NCBI GenBank assembly: GCA_002347705.1
Contig: DDWY01000008.1
Location: 1-26,175 of the forward strand
Source: Anaerolineaceae bacterium UBA2274
GTDB lineage: Bacteria; Chloroflexota; Anaerolineae; Anaerolineales; Anaerolineaceae
Length of the DNA: 26,175 nt
Direction: 5' to 3'
In this document: positions 1 to 7,505 of the stretch, piece by piece
How positions within the stretch are numbered: position 1 is the stretch's first letter
Layout of the letters: every line of letters starts with the position of its first letter
Notes under the pieces: model-generated
Told to the model about the DNA's origin: nothing
The model's database searches: none
Seen by the model: only the letters and a program-made list of their open reading frames with translations
Program-made: the position numbers and the translations under genes

Positions 1-1
1 C

Positions 2-568
2 CTTGCGGCCATCAGCAGCATTGCTCCGCAAACTCCCCTGGCAGGCGGCTTGTGGGTTTTCTGTTTCGAGGGTGATTTCGTGATTGCCCCGCGGGCGTAT
101 CAGCATCAGCATGCGGATTTTCCGCAGCTCTCAGATACTTCCGGCTCAAAACTGAAACGCGGCGGAAGGCTTGCGCTCAATGCCGGTTGGTACCTGACGG
201 CGGAACTGATTGACGACAGACAGTTTAAAGCCTTGCCCGAAGCGCTCAAAACGCATCCCCTGCACGCCTGGCTCAACCCGCTGGATCTTGAATGGCCGCT
301 TGAAGTCCGCTCGATGCAGACCGGGGAGAGGTGGTCTCCTCTGGGGATGGCATTGAAGCATCAAAAATTGAGCGATTTTTTTGTGAATCAAAAAATCCCC
401 CAAACAGCGCGGGCAAGCTGGCCCTTGGTGCTGAGTGGAGGATCTGTTCTTTGGGTGGCTGGGCTGCGTATTGCTCAAGCCTGGCGCTTGCTGGGAGATG
501 AGAGAGAAATTCTGCATCTCCAGCTGCACGTGCCCACTGAGCTAATTGATCCAGAAAAACTGAAGTAA
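2..568 (+). CDS. tilS: tRNA(Ile)-lysidine synthase TilS, C-terminal part (5' end outside window)
   Basis: TilS attaches lysine to C34 of the CAU-anticodon tRNA-Ile so that it reads AUA. Only the C-terminal part is in the window. The reading frame is open to the left edge (frame beginning at base 2), so the TTG at 50 is not the real start. The TilS C-terminal substrate-binding domain is recognisable from GERWSPLGMALKHQKLSDFF, then KIPQTARASWPLVLSGG, then VLWVAGLRIAQAWRL. This matches the family pattern of a PLG motif, K-LSDFF, KIP-R-PL and WVAG-RI. The catalytic PP-loop ATPase domain must lie upstream and cannot be judged. The stop at 566-568 lies inside the 3' end of the convergent LCP gene, a 27-nt tail-to-tail overlap. 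The identification rests on the C-terminal domain alone, but its motif order is distinctive. Confidence 0.85.
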   Translation, partial: LAAISSIAPQTPLAGGLWVFCFEGDFVIAPRAYQHQHADFPQLSDTSGSKLKRGGRLALNAGWYLTAELIDDRQFKALPEALKTHPLHAWLNPLDLEWPLEVRSMQTGERWSPLGMALKHQKLSDFFVNQKIPQTARASWPLVLSGGSVLWVAGLRIAQAWRLLGDEREILHLQLHVPTELIDPEKLK

Positions 569-1507
569 CTTCTCCCGGATAGCCGGAAAATTGGGGAAAA
601 GTACGGAAGCACCACCGTAGGTGGTGCCAGGAACGGCGTCATCAGGTGTCAGGCGGTAGGTTGTAAAGTCCATATTTACGAATTTACTTGCTGGTAAAGC
701 ATAAAGGATCGTATCCGGGAATTTCATGTCCGTCTGGACTGTCCTGAAGATAGCCCGGATGACGTTGTCCAGGTTCAGGATCTCGGAGGGTTTGAAGGCC
801 TTTTTTGCCATCGCCTGGATCACTTCCTGAGCGCGGCGTGTGCGGTCGAAATCAGATGAATTCAGGCGCGCGCGCACATACCATAGCGCTTCGTCTGAGT
901 TCATCGGCACTTCGCCCGGCTCCACCACGCACCAGCCCGAATCATTCATGTGGCATTCATCTTCCATGTGTTCCCCCACATCCACAACGATCCCATCCAG
1001 CACGTCGATCAGATGTTTAAAGCCCTGGAAGTCCACCATGGCGTAGTGATCAGGTCTGAAGCCAAAATTGACCGCAAAAGTGTCGCTCAGCAGCTGCCAG
1101 TCGCCGTAAGGAAAGGCGGTGTTGAGGCGCTGTTCACCCAACCCAGGGATGTTGACCCACAAATCGCGTGGGAAGGAGATCAGATGCACCTCGTTGGTGC
1201 TGGTGTTCAACCCCACCAGCAGCATTACATCGGTACGGTAGCCCAACTCGGGGCGATAATCCGAGCCAAGCAGCAGGACCGTCTTGACTTGGTTGGGGAT
1301 CTGGATCGCGTTGGGATTGTTGGCAAGCCAGGGGTCTTCTGCGTTCCGGTCTGGCGCTTGCCACAAATTGGTCATAAAGCCGGGATTGCCGTTGCGCATC
1401 TCGTTGACGCTCACAACTGCCAGTAGAACAAAAAGCAGGGCAGCCAAAGCAAACAGCACGCCCCATGGAAACTTATGTTTCCGTTGATTTTTAATGGTAT
1501 ATGTCAT
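542..1507 (-). CDS. LytR-CpsA-Psr (LCP) family protein, copy 1
   Basis: LCP proteins are membrane-anchored phosphotransferases that move undecaprenyl-linked glycopolymers onto peptidoglycan or another surface acceptor. This one has about 321 residues, with a short basic cytoplasmic N-terminus (KNQRKHK), one membrane segment at about residues 14-35, then the extracellular LCP domain. Family motifs are in order: VLLLGSDYR, the conserved RTD of YRTDVMLL, ISFPRDLWV, RLNTAF, and ALWYVRARLNSSDFDRTRRAQ. The lipid-phosphate-binding Arg and Asp positions are therefore kept. I chose the ATG at 1507 over the GTG at 1513 because a GAAG ribosome-binding site lies 5 nt upstream of it. The gene begins 23 nt after the stop of the recombinase-like gene, so the two are probably cotranscribed. 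The substrate polymer is not deducible. A second LCP gene lies at 3634-4668. Confidence 0.9.
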   Translation of the reverse strand: MTYTIKNQRKHKFPWGVLFALAALLFVLLAVVSVNEMRNGNPGFMTNLWQAPDRNAEDPWLANNPNAIQIPNQVKTVLLLGSDYRPELGYRTDVMLLVGLNTSTNEVHLISFPRDLWVNIPGLGEQRLNTAFPYGDWQLLSDTFAVNFGFRPDHYAMVDFQGFKHLIDVLDGIVVDVGEHMEDECHMNDSGWCVVEPGEVPMNSDEALWYVRARLNSSDFDRTRRAQEVIQAMAKKAFKPSEILNLDNVIRAIFRTVQTDMKFPDTILYALPASKFVNMDFTTYRLTPDDAVPGTTYGGASVLFPNFPAIREKLLQFFWIN

Positions 1508-1530
1508 ATTCACTTCAATTCAAATAGATT

Positions 1531-2478
1531 TTATTGGGCTGCTTCGCCTTCAGCAGCTTCTTCTGGAATGGGATAGCCATTCTCTTCTGCCAGGCTGTGC
1601 AGTTTATTACTCACTTCACGCCAATGCACCTTGGAGAAGCCAAGTTTCTGGCGGATCTTGTCCTTCTCAACCCCGTTGGAAAGGTCAATCAGGGCGCTCG
1701 TCCAATGCAGCATGTTAAAGGAGATATGTTTTTCCATGTTGGCGGCTTTGGTAACATCTTCAAGCAAGTATTCCAGCCGGCGCTGTGACCAGGGAAAAAC
1801 CTGGTCCTTGATCTGATACTTTTCGGCATAGTCCTGGTAGGCAGCTACCCAGTTTGCGGAAACTTCCACTTTGCGTTCCTTGTAGCGATAGCGCGACTGT
1901 CCATAGCGCACGTAAATGTAAGCCTTGTCGGGATTTTCGATTTCGAGATGGTTGGTCATCAGGCTCAGGCATTCACCCTTTTTGATGGCGGTTTCAAGCA
2001 CAAGCAGCATCAGGGTGTAGGGACGCGGGTCAGGATTAGCGGCAGTCCTGAGTCCGTCAGCAGCGTCGAGCGCCTGGGTGTATTCGGAGGGAGTGAGCAC
2101 AGTTGGAAGCGGGCTGATAACCGTTTTGTGGATCACTTTCTCGGCGGGGTCAGTGTCGAGCACGCCGCCTTTCACCAACCAGCGGAAAAATGACTTAACT
2201 GAGATAATTCGACGGGAAAGGGTTTTGGGACTGCAGGAAACTCCACGGTCCGTTACAAGCCATTCCAGATAATCTTCAAGGTCTTTTGTGGTGATGTCGC
2301 CGATAGTTTTATCGGTAGGCAAAAAACTTTCCAGCAGTCCTAAATCGGCAGTGAAAGCTTTGAGCGTATGATGAGACCTGCCCTGATCGCGCAGGTAGAT
2401 TTTCCAGGCCTGTATAGCAGGCTGGAGAAGGGTGCTCTCCTGGATGTGAGCGCTAACTGCTTCAGATTGTGCATTCAT
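1531..2478 (-). CDS. tyrosine-recombinase-fold (XerC/D-like) protein lacking the catalytic residues
   Basis: A 315-residue protein with the two-domain layout of XerC/XerD: a SAM-like core-binding N-terminal domain (about 15-110, including TLSRRIISVKSFFRWL) and a C-terminal integrase fold. By hand alignment to E. coli XerD, every main catalytic position is changed. Arg of TGLRVSE becomes Lys166 (TAIKKGE); His and Arg of HVLRH become Asn255 and His258 (NMLHW); His of LLGHS becomes Phe281 (KLGFS); and the nucleophile Tyr becomes Ser290. The last 28-residue block aligns without gaps, so these are substitutions, not a shift. It is therefore unlikely to cut DNA, though it may still bind DNA. The start is the ATG at 2478, with GGAG spaced 6 nt upstream, rather than the in-frame TTG at 2505. 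It sits directly upstream of LCP copy 1 and no other mobile-element genes are nearby, so I do not call it an integrase. Confidence 0.8.
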   Translation of the reverse strand: MNAQSEAVSAHIQESTLLQPAIQAWKIYLRDQGRSHHTLKAFTADLGLLESFLPTDKTIGDITTKDLEDYLEWLVTDRGVSCSPKTLSRRIISVKSFFRWLVKGGVLDTDPAEKVIHKTVISPLPTVLTPSEYTQALDAADGLRTAANPDPRPYTLMLLVLETAIKKGECLSLMTNHLEIENPDKAYIYVRYGQSRYRYKERKVEVSANWVAAYQDYAEKYQIKDQVFPWSQRRLEYLLEDVTKAANMEKHISFNMLHWTSALIDLSNGVEKDKIRQKLGFSKVHWREVSNKLHSLAEENGYPIPEEAAEGEAAQ

Positions 2479-2586
2479 AATGACTCCAACGTTTCGTATA
2501 GTCAAATAATTGAACTTTAAGTTTAGTCTGCAAGCGAGGGTTTGTCAACCGGGACAACTGGTATATTATGCGCAGGTCAGTTATGT

Positions 2587-2615
2587 GTAGGTCAGGTTGC
2601 GTTTTTCAACCTGAC
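2587..2615 (+). repeat. REP element (GTAG head, 9-bp stem, 7-nt loop)
   Basis: GTAG at 2587-2590 is followed by the stem GTCAGGTTG (2591-2599), a 7-nt loop, and CAACCTGAC (2607-2615). It lies about 90 bp upstream of metF. The same layout recurs at 7058, 7112, 16608 and 18996, with different but complementary stems. A degenerate partial copy lies at about 2572-2586. Confidence 0.8.
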
Positions 2616-2654
2616 ATCACACTGGCTTTCTCAATCCTTAAAAATTATTGCATG

Positions 2655-2660
2655 TATAAT
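2655..2660 (+). promoter_or_regulatory. possible -10 box for metF
   Basis: A perfect TATAAT lies 45 bp upstream of the metF ATG in AT-rich sequence. No convincing -35 hexamer is seen at 16-18 bp spacing, so this is a weak call based on the -10 alone. Confidence 0.35.
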
Positions 2661-2704
2661 CAACGGGAATACTTCGAAAACAATAATAGCTAAACAGGCG
2701 AAAT

Positions 2705-3589
2705 ATGAACATTTCTGATATTTTCAAACACAAAAAAGTCTCCTATTCGCTGGAGATCTTCCCTCCGAAAAAGGATAGTTCCTATAATGTGATCTATAAC
2801 ACTTTGCTCCGATTGCGGGGTTTGCCGGCGGATTATATCAGCGTCACCTACGGCGCTGGCGGTAGTCTGGCTCAGAGGGAAAAAACAGTCGAGATCGCGT
2901 CCTTGATCCGCACCAACTACCACATCGAACCTGTGGCGCACATCACTTGCGTCAATTCAACCGAGCAGGATGTGATCCAGACGCTTGAGAAACTGAAGGA
3001 AAACCAGGTGATGAACCTGATGGTCTTGCGCGGCGATATCAGCCCGGACGCGCCTCCCAAGGATGACTTTCACTACGCCAGTGACCTGGCTGATTTCATC
3101 AAAAAGCGTGAGCCTGAATTCAATCTAATGGGAGCTTGCTATCCCGAAGGGCACTACCAGGCAGCTTCTCTGGAAGAAGATGTGCAAAATCTGCATCACA
3201 AAATCGCTAATGGCGTGACGCACCTGGTAACCCAGCTGTTCTTCGACAATGAAGCCTTCTATCGCTTCAGGGATCTGGCAACAGCCCAGGGAATTGACGT
3301 GCCGATCGTGGCTGGCATCATGCCCATCACCAGCTCCCGGCAGATCGAACGCACCGTGGCGCTCTCCGGGGCGAGCGTGCCGGCAAAACTTTCGCGCTTG
3401 TTCAGCAAATATGCCAACAAGCCTGACGCGTTGCGCGACGCCGGCATTTTTTATGCCATCGAACAAATCATGGACCTGGTCGACAACGACATCCGCGGCA
3501 TTCATCTCTACACGATGAATAACGTTGAGACTGCCTACAAAATCAGCGAGGCAGTCCAGAACGTCATCATGGCGGAAAACCTTTCCTAA
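2705..3589 (+). CDS. metF: methylenetetrahydrofolate reductase
   Basis: A 294-residue FAD-dependent TIM-barrel enzyme that reduces 5,10-methylene-THF to 5-methyl-THF, supplying methyl groups for methionine synthesis or acetyl-CoA-type C1 metabolism. The sequence shows the family start VSYSLEIFPPKK (catalytic Glu in the SLEIFPPK strand), the D-ISVTYGAGGS motif, EPVAHITCVN, NLMVLRGD, GACYPEGH and VTQLFFDNEAFYRF, then VPIVAGIMPI. The length is normal for the bacterial single-domain form. The ATG at 2705 has an AGG 6 nt upstream. The gene is monocistronic: a REP element and a -10 box precede it and a perfect terminator follows the stop by 1 nt. No metH or corrinoid-protein partner is adjacent, so the physiological direction cannot be told from context. 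Confidence 0.96.
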   Translation: MNISDIFKHKKVSYSLEIFPPKKDSSYNVIYNTLLRLRGLPADYISVTYGAGGSLAQREKTVEIASLIRTNYHIEPVAHITCVNSTEQDVIQTLEKLKENQVMNLMVLRGDISPDAPPKDDFHYASDLADFIKKREPEFNLMGACYPEGHYQAASLEEDVQNLHHKIANGVTHLVTQLFFDNEAFYRFRDLATAQGIDVPIVAGIMPITSSRQIERTVALSGASVPAKLSRLFSKYANKPDALRDAGIFYAIEQIMDLVDNDIRGIHLYTMNNVETAYKISEAVQNVIMAENLS

Positions 3590-3590
3590 T

Positions 3591-3616
3591 AAAAAGCCCG
3601 GATATCCGGGCTTTTT
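3591..3616. terminator. bidirectional intrinsic terminator between metF and LCP copy 2
   Basis: A perfect 26-nt palindrome. Five A residues, a GCCCGGAT arm and its mirror, then five T residues are symmetrical on both strands. It begins 1 nt after the metF stop and ends 17 nt before the stop of the convergent LCP gene, so it can serve both operons. Confidence 0.93.
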
Positions 3617-3633
3617 GTATCCATTGAAAATTA

Positions 3634-4668
3634 TCATTGGTTGCGATAGAGTGCTTCGTTCAGCATGTTCGATATCGCGTAATTGTCGGGCATCAACACC
3701 ATTGCCCCTTCAGCTGTGATCCAGTTGTAAACCATCGCGGGCGTGACCGCATATCTATGGACATTTTCTGAGTTCATCAGGGATGAGGCCATTGGCAGCA
3801 ACGGCAAAGCGTCCAGCAATTGCACATCCGTATCCACATACTCGCGGTAAAGCCCGTAAAGCTCAGGCAGTTTGATGAGCATGTTGAGGTTGACCGCCTT
3901 GCGGAAAATCGCCATCACCACGTCCTGCGCGCGCCGGTTGCGGTCAAAATCGCTGGTGGTCTTGCGCGAACGCACGTACCAGAGGGCTTGTCCGCCGTCC
4001 ATATGTGTTTCACCAGGCTCAATGATGCACCATCCGGATGGATTGGTCTCACAGGCATCCTGCAGCTCTTCGGTAACATTGACATCGATCCCACCAAGGC
4101 TGTTGACAACGTCTTTGAAGCCGTTGTAGTTCACCATCATGTAATTATCCGGACGGATGCCAAAATTGACCTCGAAGGTTTGTGCCAGCAGCTCAAAGCC
4201 GCCCAAAGCCCAGGCAGTGTTGATGCGGTTGGACCAATAACCAGGGATGGTGACATAAAGGTCTCGCGGGAAGGAAATCAGGCTGACCGTTTTATACTTG
4301 GGATTGATGGATGCCAGGATGATCACATCCGTGCGGAAGTTATTGGCGCCAAAGTCATCCACCCCAAGCAGCAGGATGTTCAATTGGTTTTCGGGCAGTT
4401 CGCCAACCGGAATAACCGGCACAGGCGTCGGGGTGAGAACGGGTTGTGGTATCAACTCGATCGTGCCGTCTTCGAGAATGTTTGCGAATGAATTGGGTTG
4501 ATAAGGCGTAGCAGTGATCTGATAATCCCTGAAGCTGACCTGGTAGGGGGAGGTGTCCGAGCTCGCCATAGCTGCCACGATCACGCCCGCAAAAATGACT
4601 CCCACAAAAGACAAAGTCATGACAAATAAGACTGCCAGAGTGATGGATTGGTGTTTTTTCAGGCGCAT
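3634..4668 (-). CDS. LytR-CpsA-Psr (LCP) family protein, copy 2
   Basis: A 344-residue LCP family glycopolymer transferase. A basic N-terminus (MRLKKHQS) precedes one membrane segment (about residues 9-34). A Thr/Pro-rich linker ending in PVLTPTPVPVIPVG follows, then the LCP catalytic domain: ILLLGVDDFG, FRTDVIILA, ISFPRDLYV, RINTAWALGG, ALWYVRSRKTTSDFDRNRRAQ. It is clearly paralogous to the protein at 542-1507, sharing the motif FGIRPDNYMMV / FGFRPDHYAMV and the SGWC-IEPGE segment, but has a longer extracellular linker. The ATG at 4668 is 5 nt after the stop of the kinase-like gene, so translational coupling is likely. The two form an operon running toward the shared terminator at 3591. Whether the paralogs act on different polymers cannot be told. 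Confidence 0.92.
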   Translation of the reverse strand: MRLKKHQSITLAVLFVMTLSFVGVIFAGVIVAAMASSDTSPYQVSFRDYQITATPYQPNSFANILEDGTIELIPQPVLTPTPVPVIPVGELPENQLNILLLGVDDFGANNFRTDVIILASINPKYKTVSLISFPRDLYVTIPGYWSNRINTAWALGGFELLAQTFEVNFGIRPDNYMMVNYNGFKDVVNSLGGIDVNVTEELQDACETNPSGWCIIEPGETHMDGGQALWYVRSRKTTSDFDRNRRAQDVVMAIFRKAVNLNMLIKLPELYGLYREYVDTDVQLLDALPLLPMASSLMNSENVHRYAVTPAMVYNWITAEGAMVLMPDNYAISNMLNEALYRNQ

Positions 4669-4673
4669 TGGGC

Positions 4674-6788
4674 TCAGTGTTTCTCCGGGGAAGATGTAGC
4701 AAGATTACTGCCAGCGTCTTCGCTCCCACTATTTACGGGGATTGCAAGGCGGTGGATGGTCAGCGTGTCGGGCACGGAGTGGATCCACCAGTGACCGCCC
4801 AGGCTCTGAGCCAGGTCGACGGCTTCCCGAAGGGCACCAGGCACGCCCCAGTTCTGAGCGGCAGGATCGCTATCTGCCCTGAGGTTCTCAAGGAAACTTG
4901 TTTGGTCTTCAGGTTTCAGCCCGGAGCCAGCATCGCTGACACGGAGTTCTACATAGCCCGGATGATCCTGGGAGGGCAGCAATTCCAGCAGGACTTCAGA
5001 GCCGCTTTTGCTGACGGTCAAAGCGTTTTGCAATAAGGCTTTGCTCAGCTTGAGCAATTGCGTTTTTGTCTCCGGATCAGGTTCTGCAGATAAAGTATTT
5101 TCTAAACTTACTTGGATTTGCTTCTGATCATATTCCAACTTCAAACCGTCAATCAAATCCTGCAGTTCCTCGCTCAGACTGGTATTGCTTCTACTTGCTG
5201 CGGGGGAGGAGCCTTTAGGATCCATCTGCTCGAGCATGTTGCGAGCCTGGTCCAGGGCAGTGCGAAGCCCCTCTACCTGCAGGGAGTTTTGCGCCATGGA
5301 AAGCTCCAATTGTTCTTTTTCGAGCCTTAGGGCTTCTGCCTGGGCAATAGTCGCCTCGTTCTGCCGCAGGGTGGTTTGCAGCTCCTCGAGCTGCTCCTCA
5401 AGCGCTTCCTGACGCGTGAGCCATAATTCCACTTCTGATTCATGCGTCTGGCTGTTAATGTGAAGTTCCTGCTCCAGTTGTTGCAAAAGACTTTGCGACT
5501 GGATGAATTGTTCAACGGTTTGCGCCCTGTCGCGCTGGACCTGGTTCAGCAGTGTCTGCAGGCGTTGGGCAGAGGTGGCTTTTTGCTCGATATCCGCCGC
5601 CTCATCCAGGATTTCGTTGACTTTTGGAGCGATAACGCCCAGCCGGTCAAGATCTTTGGGGTTCCAGCTTCGCTCGGTGTAGGGGCTCAGGCAGAGCAGC
5701 CCCCGCGCAATCGGCGCGTCGATAGGATTGAGTGGGTAGAAAAGCAGGTTGCCTATTCGGTTGTAGCCGATCAATTCCATCAGGCTGGACTTTTCTTTGG
5801 CGAGTTCCGCGGCTGTGTTGGAGACTAAAGCTTCACGATCTTCCAAATGCGCGCTCAGACCAGGAAAATTCGCTTTGGAGAGTTGTATGCTGCCGACAAA
5901 ATCTTCACGGATCAGGTCATAGCTGTTCACCAGCGTCAGGCTCTTGTTCTCCGGCTCAGTGACCAGAAATCCGCACAAGTCTGCCAGCAGATACAGCCCG
6001 AGGCTGTGGGTCAGGCTGCGTTGGATCTGGGTGTTGGTTTGCTGCAGGCTGACGTCCAGCAAACGGGCTGCAACCTCCCCCGAAAGTTCGCGCCGCTCAG
6101 CGGAAGCCGCCAGAGGCTGTGGGGTTGCTTCGGGCTTTTTGCGCTGCCATGCCAGGCTGATCAGCAGCGGGTAGTAAAGCAGTTGGCTGACCATGACCGA
6201 GGCGGGCAGGCTGCCTGCATTGGGTAGCGCCAGGTAAAAAACATAACCCATGGCAGCCAGGACGAGGATAATGATCCCTTCAACCCGGTCTGAGTGGTCC
6301 AGCCTAAGGTAAACGATTGCCCCAAGCGCGATGGTGAGCAGGGTCAATCCAACCCAAATCTGGTCCAGCCAGGAACCATTGAAACTCTGTTCACCAGCCA
6401 GAGGCAGCCACGTCAGTGTGAGAATGCTGCCAACCGTCAGGATGAAAACGGTGAGCGCCCACACGAGCCATCCATGGCGTTCCTGCCCCTGCGAGAAGAG
6501 CGCCCGCAACAGCCAGATGATGCAGACCAGCGTCAATGCGCGGAAGGCGATCGGGAAGATCTGGTTGAGTTGTGTAAAGCCCTGGTAGATCATCAGGCTG
6601 AGAGTCAGCAGGGTAAACTGGCTGAAAAATATGACCAGCAAGCTGCCGCGCAGAGCCAGATTATTGGAGGGATTGGCGCGCCGGAAAGTAAAAATCGCCA
6701 GCCCCGCGGAAGCAAGCAGGATGGCGTAATAGAGCAGTGCATAGGGATACACCGAAAGAACCGGCAGAATGTCGAGGATGGGTGTCAT
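4674..6788 (-). CDS. 7-TM membrane protein with GAF-like, coiled-coil and degenerate histidine-kinase ATPase domains
   Basis: A 704-residue protein. Residues about 10-213 hold seven hydrophobic helices. A GAF-like region follows (about 235-395, from VAARLLDVSLQQTNTQIQRSL to the segment ending in LGVIAPKVNEIL), then a Glu/Gln-rich coiled coil (about 395-525). The C-terminus (about 545-685) resembles a GHKL ATPase domain: N-box LLKLSKALLQNALTVS, G1-like VSDAGSGL, and a G2-like GVPGALREAVDLAQSLGG. I see no HisKA dimerisation helix with a phospho-accepting His (no SHELR-type motif), and no response regulator gene is adjacent. It may be a pseudokinase or a sensor that feeds another protein. It is the first gene of an operon with LCP copy 2, 5 nt downstream, which suggests envelope sensing linked to glycopolymer attachment. 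Domain limits are by eye; the ATPase call is moderately sure and the GAF call is weaker. Confidence 0.75.
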   Translation of the reverse strand: MTPILDILPVLSVYPYALLYYAILLASAGLAIFTFRRANPSNNLALRGSLLVIFFSQFTLLTLSLMIYQGFTQLNQIFPIAFRALTLVCIIWLLRALFSQGQERHGWLVWALTVFILTVGSILTLTWLPLAGEQSFNGSWLDQIWVGLTLLTIALGAIVYLRLDHSDRVEGIIILVLAAMGYVFYLALPNAGSLPASVMVSQLLYYPLLISLAWQRKKPEATPQPLAASAERRELSGEVAARLLDVSLQQTNTQIQRSLTHSLGLYLLADLCGFLVTEPENKSLTLVNSYDLIREDFVGSIQLSKANFPGLSAHLEDREALVSNTAAELAKEKSSLMELIGYNRIGNLLFYPLNPIDAPIARGLLCLSPYTERSWNPKDLDRLGVIAPKVNEILDEAADIEQKATSAQRLQTLLNQVQRDRAQTVEQFIQSQSLLQQLEQELHINSQTHESEVELWLTRQEALEEQLEELQTTLRQNEATIAQAEALRLEKEQLELSMAQNSLQVEGLRTALDQARNMLEQMDPKGSSPAASRSNTSLSEELQDLIDGLKLEYDQKQIQVSLENTLSAEPDPETKTQLLKLSKALLQNALTVSKSGSEVLLELLPSQDHPGYVELRVSDAGSGLKPEDQTSFLENLRADSDPAAQNWGVPGALREAVDLAQSLGGHWWIHSVPDTLTIHRLAIPVNSGSEDAGSNLATSSPEKH

Positions 6789-6868
6789 AGCTCGTTGCCT
6801 TTTTTGCTTCTATGTTGCAAGAATTGTACCGCTGTATCTTTTATTGGTGATGATAATGTGATTTCAGA

Positions 6869-6929
6869 GTAGGGTGGGTTGGCGTCACGATCTCATAACC
6901 AACCACAACATCGAGAAAGCCAACCCACC
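6869..6929 (+). repeat. long REP element, GTAG head with 11-bp GGTGGGTTGGC stem
   Basis: GTAG (6869-6872) is followed by GGTGGGTTGGC (6873-6883). Its exact complement GCCAACCCACC lies at 6919-6929, with a 35-nt loop. The same arms recur at 19481/19527 and 26079/26125. Confidence 0.8.
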
Positions 6930-6945
6930 TTGCAGCTTGTTTTAT

Positions 6946-7033
6946 GTAGGGAACACGGCCCTGCCCTGGCAGCGAAGCAGATAGGGTGTCCCGTTCCACC
7001 TCAAACCCGGAACAACGCAAATCCGTTCCCTAC
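6946..7033. repeat. inverted repeat GTAGGGAAC ... GTTCCCTAC
   Basis: Perfect 9-nt arms at 6946-6954 and 7025-7033, 70 nt apart. A half-copy (GTAGGGAAC followed shortly by GTTCC) is seen near 16355-16378. It is possibly a further REP subtype. Confidence 0.5.
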
Positions 7034-7057
7034 CACGATGGGCTCATTTATAGAATC

Positions 7058-7086
7058 GTAGGCCGGATTGCGCTTTTCAATCCAGC
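7058..7086 (+). repeat. REP element with GCCGGATTG stem
   Basis: GTAG (7058-7061), GCCGGATTG (7062-7070), a 7-nt loop, and CAATCCAGC (7078-7086), with one mismatch in the stem. It has the same geometry as the REP at 16608. Confidence 0.75.
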
Positions 7087-7111
7087 AATTTCATCACCGC
7101 GAGCCGTTGCC

Positions 7112-7140
7112 GTAGGTCAGGTTCCCCTCTCGAACCCGAC
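7112..7140 (+). repeat. REP element with GTCAGGTTC stem
   Basis: GTAG (7112-7115), GTCAGGTTC (7116-7124), a 7-nt loop, and GAACCCGAC (7132-7140). The one non-Watson-Crick position becomes a G-T type pair in RNA. It lies 25 bp after the REP at 7058, in the same orientation. Confidence 0.75.
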
Positions 7141-7156
7141 ATTCGAGTCTATCTCT

Positions 7157-7300
7157 GTCATCGCGAGCGAAGCAGCCTGTGCCCGCGAAGCAGGGTATGG
7201 CGATCTCTCTTTCTTCTTTCGATCCAAAAAAGCGAGGTTGCCACACCCCCTTCCCGTGATCCAAAGCATGTAGCGGTCTTTTAACGAGGGTTCGCAATGA
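7157..7300. repeat. MITE-like element, copy a
   Basis: It begins GTCATCGCGAGCGAAGC and ends TTCGCAATGA, so the two ends are imperfect inverted repeats. There is no coding capacity. Its first 51 bases are identical to copy b at 7347, and the rest is a diverged match (both carry CCAAAGC, TGT and GGTCTTT in order). Confidence 0.65.
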
Positions 7301-7346
7301 TAAAGAAGCTGTCGTTGCAAATAAAGCAGCCTGTGCCTCTTTATCT

Positions 7347-7490
7347 GTCATCGCGAGCGAAGCAGCCTGTGCCCGCGAAGCAGGGTATGGCGATCTCACT
7401 TTTTTTAAACCAAAAACAAAGCAAATTTACCGCACACCCTTTCTGTAAGCCAAAGCGTGTGGTGGTCTTTCAGCGAAAGTCTGGGGTGAC
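7347..7490. repeat. MITE-like element, copy b
   Basis: Same left end as copy a (the identical stretch spans 7344-7397 against 7154-7207). The right end is more decayed, finishing GGGGTGAC. It lies 190 bp downstream of copy a in the same orientation, next to the gltX stop. Confidence 0.6.
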
Positions 7491-7505
7491 GGAATCTGAT
7501 TAAAC

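Larger units (their letters stand above)
6789..7505. other. 717-bp intergenic region filled with repeats
   Basis: No plausible gene. It holds a REP with the GGTGGGTTGGC stem (6869-6929), a GTAGGGAAC inverted repeat (6946-7033), two short REP hairpins (7058-7086, 7112-7140), and two diverged copies of a MITE-like element (7157-7300 and 7347-7490). It separates two minus-strand genes, upstream of the kinase-like gene and downstream of gltX. Confidence 0.8.

Noticed and set aside
1531..2478. Integrase marking a prophage or genomic island boundary
   Set aside because: Active-site residues are gone. No att-like repeats, tRNA or phage genes lie nearby, and the gene is packed into an operon with an LCP gene.
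3820..4491. A 223-codon open frame on the plus strand across LCP copy 2
   Set aside because: It is an antisense shadow of a well-supported gene, with no family motif and no ribosome-binding site context.
6294..6872. A 192-codon open frame on the plus strand opposite the 7-TM region
   Set aside because: Its Gln/Arg-rich composition is what the reverse complement of a hydrophobic coding region gives. The minus-strand protein is clearly the real one.
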